A stretch of DNA of 64,000 nt from Nitrospira sp. Its GTDB lineage: Bacteria; Nitrospirota; Nitrospiria; Nitrospirales; Nitrospiraceae. The stretch is taken from NCBI GenBank assembly GCA_005116885.1, contig SWDP01000010.1:19801-83800 (forward strand), written 5' to 3'. Below are positions 57,908 through 64,000 of this stretch, one piece after another; within the stretch, counting starts at the first letter, position 1; each line of letters begins with the position of its first letter. The notes under the pieces are model-generated. The model worked only from the letters and a program-made list of their open reading frames with translations. It did no database searches and had not been told where the DNA came from. The translations under genes and the position numbers were made by a program.

Positions 57908-60163
57908 ATGCCGATCGGAAGAAGGATAGTCTCTCTTTTCTGTCTTGTGTGTGCCGCGCTCCTCTGCCACGGAGCGCTTGGTATGGCCTGCGCCGCCGAT
58001 TCAGTCCTGCCACGAGTGGTGATTCGGCATCACGATTTATTCGTCCAGATTGTTCCCGATCAGCACCTGCTTATCGCAAAGGACCGCCTGACGATTGAGG
58101 TGCTACCGCAGAAGAGTCCGATTCGTTTTTCCCTCGCCCCCACACTCCAGGTCGACCGCATTGTCCTCGTGCAAGAATCGGCTGGGGTGGAATCTCCGCA
58201 TGATGTGCCGTTTGAACTTGAGCGTGGCTCCATGGCGGAATCGGCGCAACAGGTCACAATTTCCTCGAAGGTCGTGGCCGCCGGGCTAGTGACGTTGGAT
58301 GTGCACTACCATGGCGTGATCAACGATCCGCCTCGGGATCCGCGCCATCTTCGATTTGTGACGCCCAGTGAGACTGCCGGACATATCGGGGCGGAGGGCG
58401 TCTATATCAGCAGCGAAAGCTCTTGGTATCCCGATGTTCCGGAGTCGCTCAGTACCTATGCATTGTTGGTAGCCGTGCCGATAGGGTGGACCGTCGTCAC
58501 TCAAGGGAGGGCTGGTGAGTCGCACGCTTGTCCCGCCGACCTCTGCCGTGACAAGAACATGATGATGACGGAATGGATTGTGATGCAACCGAGCGAAGCC
58601 CTCACGCTGGTGGCAAACACCTTTGTCTCAACATTTCGAGACTGGACGGCCAAGACCGGTCAGAAGATTCGGCTCTCGACCTATCTGTTCCCTGACGACG
58701 CGCATCTGGCTGAGGAATATCTCGATGCGACCGCGCGCTATTTGGACGCCTATATCCTCCTGCTAGGCCCCTATCCGTTCGAAAAGTTCGCTGTGGTGGA
58801 GAATTTCTTTGCGAGCGGGCTCGGTATGCCCTCATTTACCTTGCTGGGGAGCGGCATCATCAAACGACATTATGTGCAGCCCTATGCGCTTGGCCACGAA
58901 ATCGTGCATTCGTGGATCGGTAATGATGTCTTCAATCGCGCCGAACGTGGGAATTGGGTGGAGGGCCTGACGACCTATCTGGCCAATTATTACTGGCATG
59001 AGCTGGTGGGAGATCGCACGCAGGCACAGGACCAGCGCCGCCTGATGGTGCAGGGCTACAATCTCCACGTGCCGCCGGAGCGAGACTATCCGGTCGCACA
59101 ATTTACACAAAAACTGGATGAGCATGATAATGCGATCGGCTATCACAAGGCTGCCATGCTGTTTCATCTTTTACGCCAGGAGCTGGGAGAGGAGATATTT
59201 TGGCGGGCCGTGAAGGTCTTGGTGGCGGAATATCATGGCAGGCACGCAGAATGGCGCGACCTTGAGCGGGTTTTCACAGAAGAAAGCCGCCGGGACCTCC
59301 GATGGTTTTTCGCGCAATGGTTGGAACGGGAGGGGGCGCCGACGCTGTCGTTGTCGGAGGCTGTCGCTCGTCCGGTGTCCGGGGCGACGGCGGAGACCTT
59401 TCAGCTTGAGACCACGGTCGTCCAATCGAACGAACCGTTCCGCTTTCCCCTCCAGCTTCGGATTCAGATGGAGGGGGATCGCACGCAGATGTTGACGGTG
59501 CCGTTGCGCTCTCAGCGCGAGACAATCTCTGTCACGTTGCCCGCCCATCCGATCGCGATCGATCTCGATCCCGAGTTCATGGCTTTCCGGCGGATTGCCC
59601 GGCAATCGCTGTCGCCGGTGCTTAACCACTATGTGACCGATCGACGGAGATCGGTGCTGATGGCGTTTACTGATGAGCCGGGTCATCCCTCGCCGTTTCG
59701 GGATATTGTCGCGAGGATCGAATCCCAAGAGCAGCGGAAACCGGTCAGCGAACGAACGGCGATCACCCCGCTCGACAAAGATGGACTGTTTCCTCAGGAA
59801 GGTTCGGTGCTAGTATTGGGAGGCGAGGAATCCCGTTCCGAGATTCGATCGATCATGGCCAAGCATTGCGGTAACCGTGCGGCCTTGAATGACAGGGGGG
59901 TCACTGTGATGGGGATGTCGTACGAAGGGCCAGGACTTGCCCTGCTGGTGAGTTGTCACCGGGTCGATCGCCCAGGCAGTGTCGTCACAGTGTTGTATGC
60001 GGCCTCGCAACAGGCTGTCGCGAAGGTGGCGCGGCTGCTCTTTTTTTACGGATGGAATAGTTTCGTGCTATTCAAAGATGGAGCGGTGGCTGCCCGCGGG
60101 GAGTGGCCGCTCGCAAGTGACCGTACGGAGGTGCGTCTCGATGCAAGCAATCCCAGTCGGTAA
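57908..60163 (+). CDS. M1-like metallopeptidase, exported
   Basis: GHEIVHSWIGNDVFNRAERGNWVEGLTTYLANYYWHE zinc site. Confidence 0.85.
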   Translation: MPIGRRIVSLFCLVCAALLCHGALGMACAADSVLPRVVIRHHDLFVQIVPDQHLLIAKDRLTIEVLPQKSPIRFSLAPTLQVDRIVLVQESAGVESPHDVPFELERGSMAESAQQVTISSKVVAAGLVTLDVHYHGVINDPPRDPRHLRFVTPSETAGHIGAEGVYISSESSWYPDVPESLSTYALLVAVPIGWTVVTQGRAGESHACPADLCRDKNMMMTEWIVMQPSEALTLVANTFVSTFRDWTAKTGQKIRLSTYLFPDDAHLAEEYLDATARYLDAYILLLGPYPFEKFAVVENFFASGLGMPSFTLLGSGIIKRHYVQPYALGHEIVHSWIGNDVFNRAERGNWVEGLTTYLANYYWHELVGDRTQAQDQRRLMVQGYNLHVPPERDYPVAQFTQKLDEHDNAIGYHKAAMLFHLLRQELGEEIFWRAVKVLVAEYHGRHAEWRDLERVFTEESRRDLRWFFAQWLEREGAPTLSLSEAVARPVSGATAETFQLETTVVQSNEPFRFPLQLRIQMEGDRTQMLTVPLRSQRETISVTLPAHPIAIDLDPEFMAFRRIARQSLSPVLNHYVTDRRRSVLMAFTDEPGHPSPFRDIVARIESQEQRKPVSERTAITPLDKDGLFPQEGSVLVLGGEESRSEIRSIMAKHCGNRAALNDRGVTVMGMSYEGPGLALLVSCHRVDRPGSVVTVLYAASQQAVAKVARLLFFYGWNSFVLFKDGAVAARGEWPLASDRTEVRLDASNPSR

Positions 60164-61268
60164 GTGGTGCATACTCGGATTCGTCTGTTTGTTGCTAGGT
60201 GAGCAGACTGGGCAGGCGGAGGGCCTTGCGTCCAAGGCTCCAGCGGTTCCTGCTCACCAGGCTGAGCGGCATCTCCAGAATATTCGCCAGCTGACGGTGG
60301 GCCGGCAGAATGCCGAAGCCTACTTTTCCTTCAGTGGGACCAAGTTGATTTTCCAATCCACGAACGATTGGATGAACAATACCGATGCGACCCCGCTCAA
60401 ACCAGCCGACGCCGGGTTGGGCTGTTATCAGATGTACGTGATGGACTTGGGGAACGACCGCATTCAAATGGTGAGCACCGGCAAGGGCGCCACGACATGC
60501 GGATACTTTTTCCCGGGTGATCGCCGAGTGTTGTACTCGTCGACTCATGCGTCGGGGCCGAACTGTCCGCCGAAGCCGAAGCGGGAGGGGGCCTATCGCT
60601 GGGCTCTGGATGATTACGACATCTATGCCGTGGGCACAGATGGGCAGGAGATGCAGCGGTTGACCGCCACGCCCGGCTACGATGCGGAAGCGACCCTATC
60701 GCCTGACGGCAAAACGATCGTCTGGACATCCGTGAAAGACGGGGATTTGGATCTCTATGCGATGAACTTCGACGGTTCGAAGCCCCGGCGGCTGACCAGC
60801 GAGATCGGCTATGACGGTGGAGCGTTCTTTTCGCCTGATAGTCAGCGCATCGTCTACCGGGCGGTGCATCCCACCGATCAGACGGAGATCGACAAGTACA
60901 AGGACTTGCTCAGCCAGAATTTGGTGGAGCCGGGACAACTTGAAATTTTTGTGATGAATGCAGATGGAAGCGGGCAACGGTCGGTGACATCAAACGGGGC
61001 GTCGAATTTCTCGCCGTTCTATTTTCCAGACGGCAAGAGGATCATCTTCTCGTCGAATATTGAAACCAAAGGCGAGGGAGGCCGGCCAAGCTTTCATCTC
61101 TATGCGATCGGGGAGGACGGACATGGGCTCGAACGGCTCACATTCGATGGACACTTTAATAGTTTCCCCATGTTCTCTCCGGATGGTAAGAGTCTGGTCT
61201 GGGTATCGGATCGCCAGGCCAAGACCCCTGGCGAATTCAATGTGTTTCTCGCCGACTGGGTTCCTTAA
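60141..61268 (+). CDS. TolB/PD40 beta-propeller protein
   Basis: Repeated SPDGKTIVWTSVKDGDLDLYAMNFDGS / SPDSQRIVYRA / FPDGKRIIFSSN motifs. Confidence 0.9.
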   Translation: MQAIPVGKWCILGFVCLLLGEQTGQAEGLASKAPAVPAHQAERHLQNIRQLTVGRQNAEAYFSFSGTKLIFQSTNDWMNNTDATPLKPADAGLGCYQMYVMDLGNDRIQMVSTGKGATTCGYFFPGDRRVLYSSTHASGPNCPPKPKREGAYRWALDDYDIYAVGTDGQEMQRLTATPGYDAEATLSPDGKTIVWTSVKDGDLDLYAMNFDGSKPRRLTSEIGYDGGAFFSPDSQRIVYRAVHPTDQTEIDKYKDLLSQNLVEPGQLEIFVMNADGSGQRSVTSNGASNFSPFYFPDGKRIIFSSNIETKGEGGRPSFHLYAIGEDGHGLERLTFDGHFNSFPMFSPDGKSLVWVSDRQAKTPGEFNVFLADWVP

Positions 61269-61273
61269 AGCGG

Positions 61274-61354
61274 TGATCAGTGATCAGTGATCACATACGC
61301 CAAGGCCGCGACCCTGTCTCGATCACCCATCACCCATCACCCATCACCCATCAC
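61274..61354. repeat. Short tandem repeats (TGATCAG x3-like and ATCACCC x4)
   Basis: TGATCAGTGATCAGTGATCAC at 61274-61294; (ATCACCC)4ATCAC from 61322. Confidence 0.8.
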
Positions 61355-62419
61355 GTGTCTGCACGGGTTAACCTCGTTCCCCTGCTTTTTTCATGTGCCG
61401 CCCTCATTCTGGCATTTGTCGGGTTATTCGAATGGGATATGCCGCTCACCCGGTTCATCCGTTCCCTCAACGATGTTCACAGAGATCACCTTGCCAATCC
61501 CTGGCTGGCTCAGCTCAGCGATGTCGGTGACCGCCTCGGCAAGGGAGAGTCTCTCGTTATCCTGAGCCTTGTTCTGCTGGCCGTCGGGTATGGGCTGAAA
61601 TATCCGCAGTGGAAAGATGCAGGTTGGCAGAGTCTCATCGCACATGGTCTTGCCGCGTTATGCGCCAATATATTGAAACATGCCATTGGCCGCCCACGTC
61701 CCAAGTTCATGCATGCGGGAAATCTAGACCTCTCTCCGGTCAGTGGGAGTGGCTGGGATTCGTTCCCGTCCGGGCATGCGGCGGCTGCATTCGCGGTAGC
61801 TACCGTGCTGGCCGCAAAGTTCCCGCGAGTGAGATGGCCTATTCTTGTGGTGGCAGTGGCGATAGCGATGAGTCGGATCATTCGCGGGTCTCACTATCTG
61901 ACCGATGTGGCTGGAGGAGCGGCTCTCGGCTGTGTCATGGGGGTGATTGCAGCCCATCCTTGGCGCGAATGGCGTTCTTCGATTGCCATTGCTGTGTGTC
62001 GGATGACGCCATTGTTTGTCGCGACGCTCGCGCTCGTCTGGACGATCGTGCATTTTCCTTCCGAAACCTGGCCGTCTCAACAGCTCTTGTGGAGCGGCTT
62101 GGTGCTGACTCTGGCCGGGCTCGTAGGCCATGTCGTGTGGACGGTGCAGTCGCCATGGTGTCCTGACTGGCTGTCCGGATCGCTAGCTCGAGGTCTCGTG
62201 GGATTGGGGTTAGGGATGACGGCCGGTTCTCTGTTTGTCACGACTGCGGTGTTACTTGTCTGTGTGGCTCATTGGTTGGATGGGCTGTCTGGCCAGTCTG
62301 AATCTATGGCGAATGGCCATGTGGGGGTATGGGGAGCCATGGCAGAGGGCCTGTTTGTCGCGGCTATGCTGTTGGTGTTGGGAGCCAGTTATGCTCTGAA
62401 AGGTATTGTGCCGATGTAA
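61355..62419 (+). CDS. PAP2-family phosphatase, membrane protein
   Basis: KHAIGRPRPKF; FPSGHAAAAFAVATVL; RIIRGSHYLTDVAGG; start GTG 61355 preferred. Confidence 0.9.
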   Translation: MSARVNLVPLLFSCAALILAFVGLFEWDMPLTRFIRSLNDVHRDHLANPWLAQLSDVGDRLGKGESLVILSLVLLAVGYGLKYPQWKDAGWQSLIAHGLAALCANILKHAIGRPRPKFMHAGNLDLSPVSGSGWDSFPSGHAAAAFAVATVLAAKFPRVRWPILVVAVAIAMSRIIRGSHYLTDVAGGAALGCVMGVIAAHPWREWRSSIAIAVCRMTPLFVATLALVWTIVHFPSETWPSQQLLWSGLVLTLAGLVGHVVWTVQSPWCPDWLSGSLARGLVGLGLGMTAGSLFVTTAVLLVCVAHWLDGLSGQSESMANGHVGVWGAMAEGLFVAAMLLVLGASYALKGIVPM

Positions 62420-62506
62420 TCTGGTTTCTCTGATTTGTTTTGTCTGTCTGGTTCATCTGGTTAGTCTATTTCAACCAAACAAACCAAACAAACAAGAAAA
62501 ACCAGA
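62420..62506. repeat. Intergenic palindromic repeat of the CTGGTTT/AAACCAG type
   Basis: TCTGGTTTCTC (62420-62430) vs GAAAAACCAGA (62496-62506); inner GTTTG/CAAAC words; same style as 2101-2190. Confidence 0.75.
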
Positions 62507-62518
62507 TCGACCGTCTAT

Positions 62519-64000
62519 TTAATGGCCCAGAATGGTGGGTGGTGGCGGAGGTGGTGTTGTGTTTTGTGGAATCGTCACCATCGGCTGGTTGGCCAGCAGC
62601 ACATAGCCGTAGCGCTTCAGAATGGGGACCAACCCGGCCGCTTCTGCTGGTAATTTTGGTTGTGCACTTTCCGGTAAAAGGATGATGACTCTCTTGCTCT
62701 CTTTCAATGCCGTCCGTATCTTATCCTCTTCCCCAATAGGGACGAAGAGGGTCTGACGTTTTGCGTAAAATACGGAGGAGGGTCTCAGCGTGCCATAGGC
62801 AATGAATTGATCTTGGCGATCCAGGTTCAGTCCGGCGGCATAGGCGAGCTCTTGGGGGGGCGCGACTACATATCGATTGATGTGCGGGAACGAGATCACG
62901 ATAACGATCAGCACGAGGCCTGCGAGGGTTCCCCCCGCGGCCCAGAATGCTCTTCCACGTCGTTCGTCGTTCAATCCGAAATATCCCACCAACGTCATAC
63001 CGATTAATAGCAAGGCTGCAATCAGATAGGGGCCGATGCCGAGATCCACCTGTCCGGCTAGCGGGAACTCCTTGACCATCTTGGACGCATAGGTTGTGTA
63101 GAGTGTGGGGAGACAGGCAAAGCCGATTGCCAGGAGATACCCCACGCCCATCATGAGATGGATGGACCCTCGAATCCCTTTCGTCGCCGGATCTTGCAAG
63201 CATCGGGACCAGTATGAGGCGGTCAACAGGGCGGCAGCAGGAAACAGTGGACCAATATAGTGAGGGAGGCGGGTTGCAGAAGCTGTGAAGAACACAAAGG
63301 TACCCACAACCCATAGAGCCGCGAAGAGGTCAAGTTCGGATGCGCCGGTGGGATCTGGATGAGTGCGTGCACGGCGTATGAGGTACCATTCTTTGATTGT
63401 GCGATAGAGTGGGACAGGAAGGAGCGCGCTCCAAGGAAAGAAGGCTAGGAGTAGGACCGGGAGATAGAAGAAGATAGTGCCTTGGTGTCCTTCCATCGGA
63501 GCGAGGAATCGGCCGATCGTGTGGGCCTTCGCGCCTGTGGCATAGGCGTCGCCGTGCACGAGGAACATGGCCGCATACCAGGGGGCGGCGAGCAGAACAA
63601 AGAGCGCCATGCCTGCAAGAGGAACTCCCTTCTGCCAATAGTCCAGCCACCGACGAGTCCAAGTGAGGTAGAGTGCCGCTGCGACGAGGGGGACGGCGAA
63701 TCCGACCGGCCCCTTTGTTAAGGTGGCGAGAGCCATACCGATGTAAAAGGCCCAGATCCATCGGCGTGAATTGCCTGTTCCATGCAGTCCCAGCCAGAAC
63801 CCGTACAGCGACGCGGTGGTAAAGAAAATCAAGACACTGTCTGTCAGAGCCATGCGCCCGAGCCCCAGGATTTCCAGGTTGAGTAAGAGCATCAGTCCGC
63901 CGAAGAGTGCGACGGTTCGATCGCGTTGGTGCACAAGAAACAAGTAGTGGATGAGGATTAATCCCACACCGAAGAGGGCAGAAGGGAATCGAGCGGCGAA
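62519..64000 (-). CDS. GT39/ArnT-like glycosyltransferase, membrane protein (5' end beyond window)
   Basis: Multi-TM protein with GRMALTDSVLIFFTTASLYGFWLGLHGTG...LTKGPVGFAVPLVAAALYL; ORF at window edge. Confidence 0.8.
   Translation of the reverse strand, partial: FAARFPSALFGVGLILIHYLFLVHQRDRTVALFGGLMLLLNLEILGLGRMALTDSVLIFFTTASLYGFWLGLHGTGNSRRWIWAFYIGMALATLTKGPVGFAVPLVAAALYLTWTRRWLDYWQKGVPLAGMALFVLLAAPWYAAMFLVHGDAYATGAKAHTIGRFLAPMEGHQGTIFFYLPVLLLAFFPWSALLPVPLYRTIKEWYLIRRARTHPDPTGASELDLFAALWVVGTFVFFTASATRLPHYIGPLFPAAALLTASYWSRCLQDPATKGIRGSIHLMMGVGYLLAIGFACLPTLYTTYASKMVKEFPLAGQVDLGIGPYLIAALLLIGMTLVGYFGLNDERRGRAFWAAGGTLAGLVLIVIVISFPHINRYVVAPPQELAYAAGLNLDRQDQFIAYGTLRPSSVFYAKRQTLFVPIGEEDKIRTALKESKRVIILLPESAQPKLPAEAAGLVPILKRYGYVLLANQPMVTIPQNTTPPPPPPTILGH

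Noticed and set aside
58861-58990. One-residue-shorter HEXXH-to-Glu spacing in the M1-like peptidase
   Set aside because: The HEIVHSW...GNWVEGLT pattern is, as far as I recall, a known bacterial M1 variant rather than a novelty.
1-64000. Search for CRISPR arrays, rRNA, transposases, toxin-antitoxin or defence genes
   Set aside because: No regularly spaced repeats, recognisable transposase or defence protein motifs were seen in the ORF translations.

Overview
The window looks like a chromosomal segment of a Nitrospira-like bacterium. That assignment is inferred from protein character, gene order and intergenic repeat style; no database search was run. It is mostly housekeeping DNA. Main blocks: (i) rubrerythrin / GlpC-like Fe-S protein / truncated DUF3501; (ii) rimP-nusA-infB-DUF503-rbfA-truB-rpsO-pnp-M16 peptidase; (iii) minus-strand pdxJ-nnrD/E-tsaE-lapA-mutS; (iv) an aspartate-family operon (aminotransferase-hom-thrC-PGM-like-lysC-cimA); (v) ihfA-merR-tRNA-Pro(GGG)-surE-'cysS-rlmB; (vi) a type IV pilus region with prepilin peptidase, two separate minor-pilin sets around a PilB/GspE-type ATPase, PilY1 and an Ig-fold lipoprotein; (vii) phoH-ybeY-ftsY, a double-receiver regulator, an M1-like peptidase, a TolB-like protein, PAP2 and a window-truncated GT39/ArnT-like protein. 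I saw no CRISPR array, rRNA, transposase, prophage or recognisable defence island. The most notable observations are a cysS lacking its N-terminal catalytic part, the asymmetric double minor-pilin locus with PilY1-associated exported proteins, a PGM-like protein in the homoserine-kinase slot, REP-like repeats that encode or abut gene ends, a family of nested intergenic palindromes, and a strong hairpin inside the 5' end of the lipoprotein gene after pilY1.
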